A stretch of 64,000 bases of DNA from Halorubrum sp. Hd13 (GTDB taxonomy: Archaea; Halobacteriota; Halobacteria; Halobacteriales; Haloferacaceae): assembly GCF_002252755.1 (NCBI RefSeq), contig NZ_NHOY01000105.1:48472-112471 (forward strand), given 5' to 3'. Numbering within the stretch: position 1 is the first letter of the stretch; every line of letters starts with the position of its first letter. The translations under genes and the position numbers were made by a program. Below the pieces are notes generated by a model. That model was not told where the DNA came from. It saw nothing but the letters and a program-made list of their open reading frames with translations, and did no database searches. This document shows, piece after piece, positions 43,018 to 51,669 of this stretch.

Positions 43018-43878
43018 TTATAACGGCGAGTAGTACGGGATCGGGGGGTGCGGCAGCGGGACGCCGAGCGTCGCGAGCCCGTGCTGGAGCGGGATGTACC
43101 CGAGCGCGACGAAGGCGACGCCCAGCGCCCGGTGGATCCGCATGCGGGTCTCGACGCTCACGGCGCCGAACGCGGTGCCGAAGACGAACAGCGCCGGGAC
43201 GGTGCCGAGGCCGAGCGCGCCGAGCGCGGCCGCGCCGCCGAGCGCGCTCCCCTAGACGAACGCGTACAGGAAGGCGGGGTACAAGAGCGGGCACGGCAGG
43301 AGGCCGTGGGCGGCGCCGAGCCCGACGATCCGCCAGCTGCCGACCCACGCGTCCACGCGGGGCACGATCCGACCGGTCACCGCTCCGGCGGCGGCGTCGA
43401 GACCGGGAACCGGGATCCGCTGGAGTTCCAGCCGGAGCGCGTACCGCGCCCCGATCGCGATGACGACCCCGCCGACCGCGATCCCCGCGAGCGCGTGGAC
43501 GTCGCCGGCGACCGTCGTCACGGTGCGGCCCGTCACGAACGCGAGGCTCCCGGCGAGGCCGAACAGCCCGCCGATCGCGGCGTAGCTGGCGGTCCGTCCG
43601 AGGTTGAACAGCGCGTGCTGGCGCACCTGTCGCACGGTGAGGTCGTCCCGGCCGCCGGCTCGCCCGTCGGCGGCGCCCTCGCGCATCCGGTCCGCGTACG
43701 TGGAGACGAGCGGTCCGCACATGCCGAGGCAGTGCGCGCCGCCGAGGAGGCCGACGAGCAGGAAGACGCCGAGGCTCAGCGGCTCCGCCGAGTGGATCGT
43801 TCCGGTGGGCTCGCACGTCGCCGTCGCGGGGGCGAGCGAGGCCCCGAGCGAGCCGACGCCGCCCCCGAGTTCGCGCAT
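43018..43878 (-). pseudogene. SafE/TauE-like membrane protein gene with in-frame amber codon
   Basis: From the ATG at 43878 the frame encodes a polytopic protein (GVFLLVGLLGGAHCLGMCGP, then FNLGRTASYAAIGGLFGLAG, LHALAGIAVGGVVIAIGAR, CPLLYPAFLYAFV), then hits TAG at 43252-43254. The same frame continues for another 77 codons with clear family character: GSALGGAAALGALGLGTVPA, FVFGTAFGAVSVETRMRIHR, ALGVAFVALGYIPLQHGL, ending PPIPYYSPL. The whole frame is 286 residues plus stop. The sulfite-exporter-like SafE family (GGxHCxGMCGP) exports or handles copper or sulfur compounds. The amber lies where family members have Arg or Glu, so a single base change explains it. It may be a nonsense mutation or sequencing error. 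Confidence 0.8.
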
Positions 43879-43915
43879 GTCCGAACCCACGCACGCGGCG
43901 GCCCTAACGGATCTG

Positions 43916-43930
43916 GTGCGATCGGCGAAC
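43916..43930. promoter_or_regulatory. Nos-locus shared motif, SafE-like promoter
   Basis: GTGCG-ATCGG-CGAAC, preceded by ATCTG and followed by GGGGG. Its near edge is 38 bp upstream of the ATG at 43878, the same as for the SCO gene. The TATA-like CCGTTAGG lies between. Confidence 0.6.
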
Positions 43931-43997
43931 GGGGGCCCGCGATCTACCGGCGGCGGGGAGCGCGGTCACGGCGTCGGACCGCGACCGCGAGGGCGGG

Positions 43998-44501
43998 CTA
44001 CTCGAACAGGTCGTCGACGGTCCGGACGAACCGGTCCACGATCCGGTCCGGGAGCGATGCCGACACCTCGTCGAGGAGCGCCGCGGTCCGCTCGGGACGC
44101 GCGAGCGAGACGCGCACGGGCCGGTCGTCGGACTTCTCGACGATCCCTCTCTCGGCGAGGTTCGAGACGTGCCACGAGACGGTGCTCCGCGCGAGGTCCA
44201 ACTCCGCCGCGAGCGTCGCCGGGCGGGTCGCCCCCTCGGCGTGGAGCCGAACGAGGATCTCGCGGGCGGTCTCGCGGCGGAGGAAGGCGACGGCCCGTCG
44301 CTCCCACGGGTCGAACGCCGGATCGAAGTAGTGGGCGCGGCCGCCGATCCGCTCCACGGCGACCTCGCCGTCCCGGACGAGCCGGCACAGGTGGTACTGC
44401 GCCTGCCCGGTGGCGATGTCGAGGTCGCGGCTCACCCGGTTGAAGTGGACGCCCGGCGTGTCGCGGACGTGTCGGCGAACCCGGACTCTGGTCTCCGGCA
44501 T
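43998..44501 (-). CDS. Two-domain winged-helix transcription regulator
   Basis: The 167-residue protein has two winged-helix domains: an N-terminal one (VRRHVRDTPGVHFNRVSRDL ... YHLCRLVRDGEVAVERIGG, about 5-60) and an ArsR-like C-terminal one (EILVRLHAEGATRPATLAAE ... STVSWHVSNLAERGIVEKS, about 80-140). No Cys metal site is seen. Located between SafE-like and nos genes, it is a good candidate for the regulator of the local GTKCG-N5-CGAAC motif (inference). ATG at 44501. It diverges from the small membrane-protein gene. Confidence 0.87.
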   Translation of the reverse strand: MPETRVRVRRHVRDTPGVHFNRVSRDLDIATGQAQYHLCRLVRDGEVAVERIGGRAHYFDPAFDPWERRAVAFLRRETAREILVRLHAEGATRPATLAAELDLARSTVSWHVSNLAERGIVEKSDDRPVRVSLARPERTAALLDEVSASLPDRIVDRFVRTVDDLFE

Positions 44502-44614
44502 TGGTGCTCGCTTGGAGCTACCGGATCGGCACCTAAAACGAGCCCGCGCGTTCTCTCCGCGTGGGAGCGGCCGGGGGAGTATTCTTGTCGCTCGCCGCAG
44601 TAGACACCGAGAAC

Positions 44615-44992
44615 GTGAGTCCGATTCTCGCGAGCCAGATTGCGAGCGCGACCGCGACTGCGAGCGCGACCGCCGGCGGATGGGGCGTCGAGGGTTCGCT
44701 GCCGCTGCTCGGCGTCGTGTTCGTCGCCGGCCTCGGAACGGGGCTGCTCTTCCTCGTGAGCCTCGTCGCCTACCGCCGCCGGCGGAGCGCCCAGTACGGC
44801 CTGATAAGCGTCGCGGTCGGCGCCCTCCTCGCCCGCTCGGTCGTGGGCGCGGGCACCGTCCTCGGCGTCGTCCCGATGCCGGTGCACCACTACGTCGAAC
44901 ACAGCCTGGACTTCCTCATCGCCGCGGTCGTCCTCTACGCGGTGTACGCGTACGCCCCGGGGTCGGTCGGGGACGACACGACCGCCGACTGA
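44615..44992 (+). CDS. Small haloarchaeal membrane protein in nos locus
   Basis: The 125-residue protein (GTG start at 44615, alternative GTG 18 codons upstream at 44561) has three hydrophobic segments: LPLLGVVFVAGLGTGLLFLV, AVGALLARSVVGAGTVLGVV and LDFLIAAVVLYAVYAYAP. Between the second and third lies PVHHYVEHSLD, whose three His residues could bind a metal. TATA-like CCTAAAACG at 44532-44540 and GTATTCTTG at 44579-44587 precede the two starts, the latter favouring 44615. It is convergent with nosY and divergent from the regulator. Function unknown; copper handling is possible. Confidence 0.7.
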   Translation: MSPILASQIASATATASATAGGWGVEGSLPLLGVVFVAGLGTGLLFLVSLVAYRRRRSAQYGLISVAVGALLARSVVGAGTVLGVVPMPVHHYVEHSLDFLIAAVVLYAVYAYAPGSVGDDTTAD

Positions 44993-45017
44993 TCGGCGGG
45001 CCGCTTCACGCGGCCGC

Positions 45018-45881
45018 TCAGTCCCCGATCTCGCGGCGAACGCGCTCGACCGCCGCGTCGACGCGCCGCCCGTAGGCGAGCGTGACGCCCGCGACGACGG
45101 CCCCGATGAGCGTCCACCCGACCAGCGACGCGACCGCCCGGCCGGTCGAGACGAACCCGCCCTCCGGCGCGAAGGCGACGCCGATCACGTGCTCGAAGAC
45201 GAGCCCGCGGAACGCCCCGTTGGGAGCGAGCGCGATCGACGCGGGGACCGTCGTCGGTGATGCCCCGGCGGCGAGCGATCGGAGCAGGACGAGGTCGCCG
45301 CCGAGCACGCCCGCCACCAAGGCGAGGCTCCCGAGCGCGATCGCGCTGCGGCGGCTCGCGGCGAGCGCGGAGACGGCCGCCGCGAGCGACACGTACGCCG
45401 CGCCGAGGAGGAGGACGAACGCGAGGAACCGCAGGTACAGCAGCGGCGAGTCGACGCCGGTGTGGGTCGCGAAGATCCCCGTGTCCGGCGCGGCGGTCAG
45501 CCAGACGACGGCGCCGATAGCCGCGTACGGGACGCCGACCGCGGCGACGAGCGCGACCAGCCGCGCGAGCAACACCCCCGCGACGTACTCGCCGACGCGG
45601 ACCGGGTACGTCCGGATCACCGCGAGCTCGCCGCTCGCGGCATCGGTCAGCAGCGCGCGGTAGCCCAACACCACCGCGACCAGCGGGACCAGGGCCTCGG
45701 TCGGGAGGAGCAGGTCCACGACCGCCGGCACGAAGCCGGTCGCGCCGCCGCCACCGGCCGCGAGGAGGCCGCCGAGGGCCGCGAGGAGGCCGACCGCCAG
45801 CACGCCGTAGCCGGGAGTACGGACCACCGTCGCGATCTCGCGCCGGAACACGGTCGAGACTCCCGCGAGGCGGCCGCTCAT
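45018..45881 (-). CDS. nosY: NosY-type ABC-2 permease
   Basis: The 287-residue protein has about six transmembrane segments, starting after VFRREIATVVRTPGYGVLAV, with GYRALLTDAASGELAVIRTYPVRVGEYVAG as the region around residues 78-105, a signature of NosY permeases. NosY pairs with NosF to supply sulfur or copper-site components to the periplasmic-facing NosD in N2O reductase (Nos) assembly. Its ATG overlaps the end of nosF by 4 bp. The C-terminal cytoplasmic tail AYGRRVDAAVERVRREIGD is basic. Last gene of the nosDFY operon. Confidence 0.88.
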   Translation of the reverse strand: MSGRLAGVSTVFRREIATVVRTPGYGVLAVGLLAALGGLLAAGGGGATGFVPAVVDLLLPTEALVPLVAVVLGYRALLTDAASGELAVIRTYPVRVGEYVAGVLLARLVALVAAVGVPYAAIGAVVWLTAAPDTGIFATHTGVDSPLLYLRFLAFVLLLGAAYVSLAAAVSALAASRRSAIALGSLALVAGVLGGDLVLLRSLAAGASPTTVPASIALAPNGAFRGLVFEHVIGVAFAPEGGFVSTGRAVASLVGWTLIGAVVAGVTLAYGRRVDAAVERVRREIGD

Positions 45882-46693
45882 CGGTCCGAGACCCCCGTGA
45901 CGTGGACGTCCGGCTCCGCGTCCTCGTCGCCCTCGCCGTCGCTCCCCTCGCGCTCGCCGTCTCCCTCCGTCGCGTCGCCGGCGTCCGCGGCGCCCCGACT
46001 CGCGCCGGGCTCGCCGACCACGGCGCGGTAGAGTTCGCTCGCGTCGGCCGCGCCGTGCTCGTCGAGCAGTGGATCGAGGGGGCCCGCGGCGCCGACCCGT
46101 CCCCGACGCAGGATCACGATCCGGTCGGCGTGGGCGTCGACGAGGTCGAGGGCGTGCGACGAGACGACGACCCCGGTGTCGCCGTCGGCGCGGTTCGCGG
46201 CCGCGCGGAACGCGCGCTCGCGCATCCCGGGGTCGAGCCCGCTCGCCGGCTCGTCGAGGACCACGAGCGAGGGGTCCCCGAGGACCGCCTGCGCGATGCC
46301 CAACAGCCGACGCATGCCGCCCGAGAGCGCCTCGACGTGCCTGTCACCCGCGTCGCCGAGGCCGACGCGCTCCAGCGCCGCGTCCGGGTCGTCGCCGACG
46401 AGCCGCGCGTAGAACGCGAGCGTCTCGCGGGCGGTGAACCCGTCCCGGAACGGGACCCGCTGGGGGAGGTAGCCGATCGGCTTCGGCCCGGTCGCACCGG
46501 TGTACCGGACCTCGCCCGCGGTCGGCTCCGTCGCGCCGACGAGCACTCGCAGCAGCGTCGACTTCCCAGAGCCGTTCGGGCCGACGACGGCGGTGACGCC
46601 GGGCTCGACGTCGAGCGAAACGTCGTCGAGCACCCGGACGCCGCCGTACGTCCGCGCCGCCCCGGAGAGGCTCGCGACGAGGCCGTCAGACAT
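45878..46693 (-). CDS. nosF: NosF-type ABC transporter ATPase
   Basis: The 271-residue ATPase carries Walker A GPNGSGKST (residues 38-46), Q-loop region GYLPQRVPFRDGF, signature LSGGMRRLLGIAQAVLG, Walker B LVVLDEPASGLDPG and switch His in VVVSSHALDLVD. The last 45 residues are a repetitive acidic tail (GDATEGDGEREGSDGEGDED). It energises NosY during copper-centre maturation of nitrous-oxide reductase. It overlaps nosD by 8 bp upstream and nosY by 4 bp downstream, so the three are one transcript. Confidence 0.92.
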   Translation of the reverse strand: MSDGLVASLSGAARTYGGVRVLDDVSLDVEPGVTAVVGPNGSGKSTLLRVLVGATEPTAGEVRYTGATGPKPIGYLPQRVPFRDGFTARETLAFYARLVGDDPDAALERVGLGDAGDRHVEALSGGMRRLLGIAQAVLGDPSLVVLDEPASGLDPGMRERAFRAAANRADGDTGVVVSSHALDLVDAHADRIVILRRGRVGAAGPLDPLLDEHGAADASELYRAVVGEPGASRGAADAGDATEGDGEREGSDGEGDEDAEPDVHVTGVSDR

Positions 46694-48749
46694 CCGCCAC
46701 CCCGCTCGTCGCGGCCCCGCGTTTCGTCGCGTTCGGTGCGTTCGTGTTCGTCCCGATCGCGTTCGACCCGGTCGCGTTTCTATCTCCCTCTCCGCCGCCG
46801 GACCGGGCGCGCCAGTCGGCGTGGACCGGTCCCGCGTCCGGGTCGAGCGCCGCCGCTACCCGGTCGGACGCGTACGGCTCCGTCGCCGGGGCGGGGTCGA
46901 TGATGCTCCCCGAACGCGCGCCGGGGACCGTCCCGCGGAGGCGGTCGAGGAGGGCGACCGCCGGCGACTCGCGCACGGCGACTAGGGCGACCTCGCGGTG
47001 GAGCGCGCCGTCGACGGGCGAGGTGGGTCGATACGCGCGCTCGCCGGGGTCGTGGATCCCGACGTTCGCGCCCTCCCAGTAGTTCCCGCGGCCGCCGTCG
47101 GCCCAGACCCTGAGCGCGCCCGCCCCGGCGGCCGCGTGGTCCGCGTTGGCGACGAAGTCGTTCTCGACGACCCGACTCGACGGGACGACGGTGGTCGCGC
47201 GGGCCCCCAGCTCGTTGTTCGCGGCGACGTTGCGCTCGTACAGGGACCCGCGCGAGCTGGTCGAGAAGCCGAGTTCGTTGCCGACGAGGGTGTTGTACCC
47301 GATGTACGCCCTGGTCCCCGAGGCCTGGATCCCCGCGCTGGAGTTCCGGACGTCGTTGCCGACGATCGCGTTGCCCGAGGGGCGCGTCATCACCGTGACC
47401 CCGCCGAAGAGCTCGTCTCGGAAGGCGTTGTCGGCGATCAGCGCGTCGCTCGTGTACATGAGGTGGACGCCGTAGCGGTTGTCCGCGAACTCGGAGTTCC
47501 GGACGACGGAGTCGTCGGCGCGGTGGAGGTAGATCCCGTCGCGGCCGCCCGCGAACTCGCTGTCCGTCACCGTCACCCGCGACTGCATGCCAGTAATTCC
47601 CATGAACCCGTCCTGCCACTCCTCCGTCCCGTTGACGCGGAGGTCGCGGACCGCGGCGTCGGAGCCGTCCCGGAGGAGGATGCCGCTGGCGCTCGCCTCG
47701 ATCGTCACGTCGTCGACGAACAGCCCGGGCGCGTCGATCGCGCGGATCCCCGCGTCGCCGTGGCCGTACCCGAGCTGGATGTTGGTGTCCCACGCCCCGC
47801 CCTCGGGGTCGCGGCCCGATCGCGCCGCATCCGGGTCGCGCGTTTCGTTCCCGCTGCCGTCGACCGCGACCCCGGTGATCGCCACGTCCGGCGCTCGCAC
47901 CGTGATCACCGAGCCGTTCCCGTCGCCGCGTATGCGCGCGTCCTCCCCGGCGATCGTGACCGACTCGTTCACCGTCAGGGTCTCCTCGTAGGTGCCCGGC
48001 GGGACGGCGACGGTCGTGTTCGCCGGCGCGGCCGCGAGCGCCGCCCCGATCGTCGGCGCGTCCTCGCCGACGACGACGGAGACGGGTCGGTCGGCGCGCC
48101 GGTCGGCGGCCGCGATCCGCTGGTCGGCCGCCGTCCAGCGGTCGGGGGCCATCCCGCGCACCGCCGCCGCTGAGTCCGTGTCGAACGACCGGTCCCGGAC
48201 CGCGCCCCAGTCGATCACCCGCCCGCCGTGGTCGGCTGTGAACGCCTCGGCGGCGGCTCGCTCGCGGAACGGGACGACCGTCTCCCCCGCCGGGCTCCGG
48301 GCGTCGCTCCCGACCACGTACACCGCCTCCGGCGCCGGCGTCCACTCGCCGGCCAGCTCCGCGTCGAACAGGCCGCGCTCGGTCGTCCCCGGCCGCGCGT
48401 CGTCGAACGTCTCGACGTAGGCGACGACCGGGTAGCCGAACTGCCGCTCCGCCCGGTCGTCCTCGAGCGCCGCCGCGAACGACTCGACGCCGTTGTAGCC
48501 GACGACGTACTGGAGCTGCGAGTAGAAGACCTGCGTCCGCGGAATCGTCGCCGATCCCGCCATCAGCGCGTCCGTCTCGGAGGAGAGGCCGAGCTCGACG
48601 ACGTCGTCGTAGGCGACCGGCGACGGCGCCGCCGTCTCGGGATCGGCGACGAACGCCCCCGCTGTCGCCGCCGCGGCGGCGAGGACGAGCGCCGCGAGCG
48701 CCAGCCGGACCGGGAGCGACGGGTCGCCGAAGGGGTCGAATCTCGTCAC
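46686..48749 (-). CDS. nosD: NosD with N-terminal NosL-like domain
   Basis: The 687-residue protein has an N-terminal signal/anchor (about 13-33), then a NosL-like segment (about 75-175: YSQLQYVVGYNGVESFAAAL, APEAVYVVGSDARSP, VVPFRERAAAEAFTADHGG), and a right-handed beta-helix of CASH repeats from about 200-580 (SGILLRDGSDAAVRDLRVNG, DGIYLHRADDSVVRNSEFAD, YGVHLMYTSDALIADNAF). The NosL-like part lacks the CxxxGM copper motif, so it would not bind copper the usual way. NosD is the extracytoplasmic partner of NosFY. GTG start at 48749, preceded by TATA-like GGATAAACC and the shared operator motif. Confidence 0.9.
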   Translation of the reverse strand: MTRFDPFGDPSLPVRLALAALVLAAAAATAGAFVADPETAAPSPVAYDDVVELGLSSETDALMAGSATIPRTQVFYSQLQYVVGYNGVESFAAALEDDRAERQFGYPVVAYVETFDDARPGTTERGLFDAELAGEWTPAPEAVYVVGSDARSPAGETVVPFRERAAAEAFTADHGGRVIDWGAVRDRSFDTDSAAAVRGMAPDRWTAADQRIAAADRRADRPVSVVVGEDAPTIGAALAAAPANTTVAVPPGTYEETLTVNESVTIAGEDARIRGDGNGSVITVRAPDVAITGVAVDGSGNETRDPDAARSGRDPEGGAWDTNIQLGYGHGDAGIRAIDAPGLFVDDVTIEASASGILLRDGSDAAVRDLRVNGTEEWQDGFMGITGMQSRVTVTDSEFAGGRDGIYLHRADDSVVRNSEFADNRYGVHLMYTSDALIADNAFRDELFGGVTVMTRPSGNAIVGNDVRNSSAGIQASGTRAYIGYNTLVGNELGFSTSSRGSLYERNVAANNELGARATTVVPSSRVVENDFVANADHAAAGAGALRVWADGGRGNYWEGANVGIHDPGERAYRPTSPVDGALHREVALVAVRESPAVALLDRLRGTVPGARSGSIIDPAPATEPYASDRVAAALDPDAGPVHADWRARSGGGEGDRNATGSNAIGTNTNAPNATKRGAATSGVADV

Positions 48750-48785
48750 GGTGACGTTTATTTCTCCCGGGGTTTATCCGATCTG

Positions 48786-48800
48786 GTTCGTTCCTCGAAC
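48786..48800. promoter_or_regulatory. Nos-locus shared motif, nosD/nosL intergenic
   Basis: GTTCG-TTCCT-CGAAC, a perfect inverted repeat with a 5-nt spacer, preceded by ATCTG and followed by GGGGG. The near edge is 37 bp from the nosD start codon. Its other edge is 55 bp from the nosL start at 48855. Confidence 0.65.
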
Positions 48801-48854
48801 GGGGGATTGAATCGGTCCAGAGGGTCTAAAACGATGGTTCAGCAACTGTTACGC

Positions 48855-49424
48855 ATGGGAGACCACCAGCATCCGTCGACGTCGCGTCGGCGACTGCTCT
48901 CCGGAGTCGGCGCGGGGATCGCGCTCGCGGCCGCCGGCTGTCTCGGCGAAGAGAGCGCGTCGATCACGCCGATCTCGCTCGACGGGGAGCGCGCCTGCGA
49001 CCAGTGCGGAATGATAATCGAGGACCACCCCGGGCCGGTCGGACAGGTCCACTTCGAGGACGACGAGCCCGAGGGCGGGCGACCGGGGCAGTTCTGCAGC
49101 AGCACCTGCACGTACACCTACCGGTTCGACGCCGAGGACGCCGGACGGACCCCGCTGGCGACGTTCCTCACCGACTACTCGCTCGTCGATCAAGAGGTGT
49201 TCGAGGAGGGCTCCGACGTCATGTTCTCCTCGCACGTCGAGAGCGAGGCGTTCTCGCGAACGACCGATCTCACCGTCGTCGCGCGTAGCGAGGTCGTCGG
49301 CGCGATGGGGCCGGAGCTGATCCCGTTCAGCGAGGAGGCGGACGTGACGGCGTTCGTCGATGAGTACGGCGGGGAGCCGATGCCGGCGACGGACGTCGAG
49401 CGATCGACGCTGGAAGCGCTGTGA
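48855..49424 (+). CDS. nosL: NosL-family copper chaperone lipoprotein
   Basis: The 189-residue protein has a Tat lipoprotein signal (SRRRLLSG then lipobox AAGC, Cys29), and the NosL copper motif ACDQCGMII (Cys48, Cys51, Met53). A second pair of Cys lies in GQFCSSTCTYTYRF. The domain ends in MGPELIPFSEEADVTAFVDE, which aligns with the NosL-like part of NosD. NosL hands Cu(I) to nitrous-oxide reductase. The ATG at 48855 is used because TATA-like TCTAAAACG lies about 28 bp upstream; the frame continues to 48834. Divergent from nosD. Confidence 0.93.
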   Translation: MGDHQHPSTSRRRLLSGVGAGIALAAAGCLGEESASITPISLDGERACDQCGMIIEDHPGPVGQVHFEDDEPEGGRPGQFCSSTCTYTYRFDAEDAGRTPLATFLTDYSLVDQEVFEEGSDVMFSSHVESEAFSRTTDLTVVARSEVVGAMGPELIPFSEEADVTAFVDEYGGEPMPATDVERSTLEAL

Positions 49425-49443
49425 GAACCGTGGCCGGAGGCGA

Positions 49444-50556
49444 TTAACGGCGCTCTGTGAGGTCCGGAAGGCCGCGTGCCCCGGACACGGTGCCGACGAT
49501 CGCCGAGAACGCCAGCGTCGCGACGAGCCGCGTGATCCCGGTGATTCCGGCGTTGGACAAGACGCCCGCCACCAGCACGGTGAGCGCTATCACGGCAACC
49601 GTGATCACCGCCTCTCGGGCGAGGACGTTCCGCACGCGCTCCCTGCGGTTCGACCGCTCCGTCTTCAGCGCCGGGAGCACGTCCCTGATCCGGGTCTGGA
49701 CGAGGTAGTTCGTGAGCCCCGCGAGGAAGCCCGCGAACAGCGACCACGCGACGGGCACCCCGTTGAACCGGATGCCGGCGGGCTCGGCCGTCGGCCCCTC
49801 GTCGTCAGCGCCGGAGGCCTGGTCGGCGGAGCCGCCGGATTCCGCGTCGGAGTCGCCGTCGACCGATCCGACCGGCCCGTCAGCGTCGTCGCCACCGGTC
49901 TCGCCGTCGGCGTCCCCCGTCCCGGTGTCGCCGCCGGCGGTTCCGCTCCCGTCCGTCCCACCGTCACCTGTTCCATCGTCACCGGTCCCGCCGTCACTAC
50001 CGGTCCCGCCGTCACTACCGGTCCCGCCGTCACCGGCCCCACCGCCATCCGCTCCACCGTCATCCGGACTCGTCTCGGATCCCGACCCGTCCTCTGGGAC
50101 GTCGACGGTGAAACGCACGATCTCCGCGTAGCTCCCGACCGTCGGCGGGACGGTCGCGCCGAGCGTGACGGACGAGTTCGGTCGCAACGTGAGCTCGCCG
50201 CCCGTCACGCGCTCGCCGGTGTCCATCCGGTACAGCGTCACCCGGTCCGTCTCGGTTTCGATCCGGACGGTCGTGGCGTTCTCCCCGGTCTTGTCGCCCT
50301 CGTAGCCGGCGAACCCGACGAGAAACAGGTCGTCGACGCTCGTCCGCGCGTCCGGCGGGACCGATCCGAAGCGGAGCCGCAGCTCGCCGGCGTCGTCGTA
50401 CGCGACGTACCTGTCGGCGTTCTCGCTGTCGGCGGGCGACAGGTAGACGCCGGAGTCCGTCGCGACCTCGTCGCCGTCGGTAAACGAGGCCCCGGTCGCG
50501 GCTCCGCCCCCGAGCAGCACGACGACCACGGCGAGCGCGACGATGGCGCGGTTCAT
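49444..50556 (-). CDS. Secreted/membrane-anchored protein with Gly/Asp/Thr linker
   Basis: The 370-residue protein begins with a signal peptide (MNRAIVALAVVVVLLGGGAA), then a beta-sandwich-like domain (about 25-155: SGVYLSPADSENADRYVAYD ... LYRMDTGERV ... FTVDVPEDG), a long low-complexity GGTGSDGGTG linker (about 155-245), and near the C-terminus two membrane segments (FNGVPVAWSLFAGFLAGLTN; VITVAVIALTVLVAGVLSNA). The N-terminal domain is DUF1102-like in style (inference). It sits next to DUF1102-type surface proteins and a signal peptidase, suggesting a role in their assembly. Divergent from 50838-51527. Confidence 0.65.
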   Translation of the reverse strand: MNRAIVALAVVVVLLGGGAATGASFTDGDEVATDSGVYLSPADSENADRYVAYDDAGELRLRFGSVPPDARTSVDDLFLVGFAGYEGDKTGENATTVRIETETDRVTLYRMDTGERVTGGELTLRPNSSVTLGATVPPTVGSYAEIVRFTVDVPEDGSGSETSPDDGGADGGGAGDGGTGSDGGTGSDGGTGDDGTGDGGTDGSGTAGGDTGTGDADGETGGDDADGPVGSVDGDSDAESGGSADQASGADDEGPTAEPAGIRFNGVPVAWSLFAGFLAGLTNYLVQTRIRDVLPALKTERSNRRERVRNVLAREAVITVAVIALTVLVAGVLSNAGITGITRLVATLAFSAIVGTVSGARGLPDLTERR

Positions 50557-50837
50557 GTTCCCACCGAGTTCGTCGTCCGGGTCGGGTCTCGCCGCGCGAC
50601 GACAGGGCCGAGGCTACTCGGCATCGTCGCTATCGTCGGCATCGGCGCGGCCCGTACGCTCACGGTAGGGCCCATGCCACCGACGGTGTTAGTAGTGAAC
50701 CGCGTTAGGCGTTTCAGCGTCGCGTTGAATCGTCTAACTGCGGGCGTTACGGCGGGAAATCGTCTTCAATGACGGCCTAAAACCCGCTAACGCGGCCTAA
50801 TAGTAAGTGGGTATCCGACCAAGCAGATGACGTAACA

Positions 50838-51527
50838 ATGAAGCTGAATCGCAGAAGCGTGTTGGGGGCCATCGGGATGATCGGCGTCGGAACTGGTGCG
50901 GCGTTCGGGTCGGGAGCGTTCACCACGGTCGAAGCGCAGCGCGCGGTGGAAGTGAACGTAATCGGTAGTAGCTACATCAGCGATGGGGTCATAGACCTGA
51001 ATGATAATCCGTCTTCTGAGCCTATTGGGGAACAGATTGGTGAAGAAGATGTGGCTGACATCGAAGACGATATCGCGAACGCTATACTCGGTGAATCTGG
51101 CACCGCCGACGTCCTCGTGAACACCGAATCGAGTAATGTCACTGTAAAGGGAAATGGTAGTGATGGCAATACTTACGATGGCCGGTCGCTGTTCCCTGTG
51201 TTTGACGACACGTACGACACAGTCGATAGAAATTACGTGAGCCTCGTCGCCAACGATGTCACAATCGTATTCGGACCGGAGGGAAGGGAACTGCCGCAGA
51301 ACGCAAGTATCGAAGAGTCTGATCTCTTTGGAATTGTTCGAAACGGCCAGGTCAAGGTCTCGTTCTCGAAGAATAATACTGACAACGGGCTACTCACTGG
51401 GATCGGTAGCGGGAACGTCAGTGAGTATTCCAAGAACAGTTCAGCTAATGTGACCGAAGTCGGTAGCATCAAGACCGGAACCGCTAGTAAGGAGACAGAG
51501 GACCTGATAATCACCATCGGAGAATAG
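50838..51527 (+). CDS. DUF1102-like secreted protein
   Basis: The 229-residue protein begins MKLNRRSVLGAIGMIGVGTG with a Tat-like RR and hydrophobic signal ending ...FGSGAFTTVEAQRAVEVNV. The phrase GAFTTVEAQR followed by a beta-strand start is the standard start of haloarchaeal DUF1102 proteins, related in architecture to SipW-dependent TasA/camelysin filaments. The mature part has many short polar strands and several Asn-x-Ser/Thr sites (possible N-glycosylation). DNA is AT-richer than neighbours. Promoter not obvious: AATAGTAAGTGGG lies about 40 bp upstream. Confidence 0.78.
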   Translation: MKLNRRSVLGAIGMIGVGTGAAFGSGAFTTVEAQRAVEVNVIGSSYISDGVIDLNDNPSSEPIGEQIGEEDVADIEDDIANAILGESGTADVLVNTESSNVTVKGNGSDGNTYDGRSLFPVFDDTYDTVDRNYVSLVANDVTIVFGPEGRELPQNASIEESDLFGIVRNGQVKVSFSKNNTDNGLLTGIGSGNVSEYSKNSSANVTEVGSIKTGTASKETEDLIITIGE

Positions 51528-51669
51528 GAGAACTGGAACCAGTTCGTTACCGCGAGCGAGCCGCTTCAGGTGTGGGAGAGTTTTTATGTCTAGGGGTATA
51601 TATTTTATACATAATGAGTAGCTCGTTAGTCGATAGAAGTTGGTATAATACGGCATTATTGTGTGGCTA

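Noticed and set aside
43252..43254. Pyrrolysine coding at the in-frame TAG of the SafE-like gene
   Set aside because: Pyrrolysine systems are not known in haloarchaea and TAG is used here as an ordinary stop elsewhere in the window. A nonsense mutation or sequence error is simpler.
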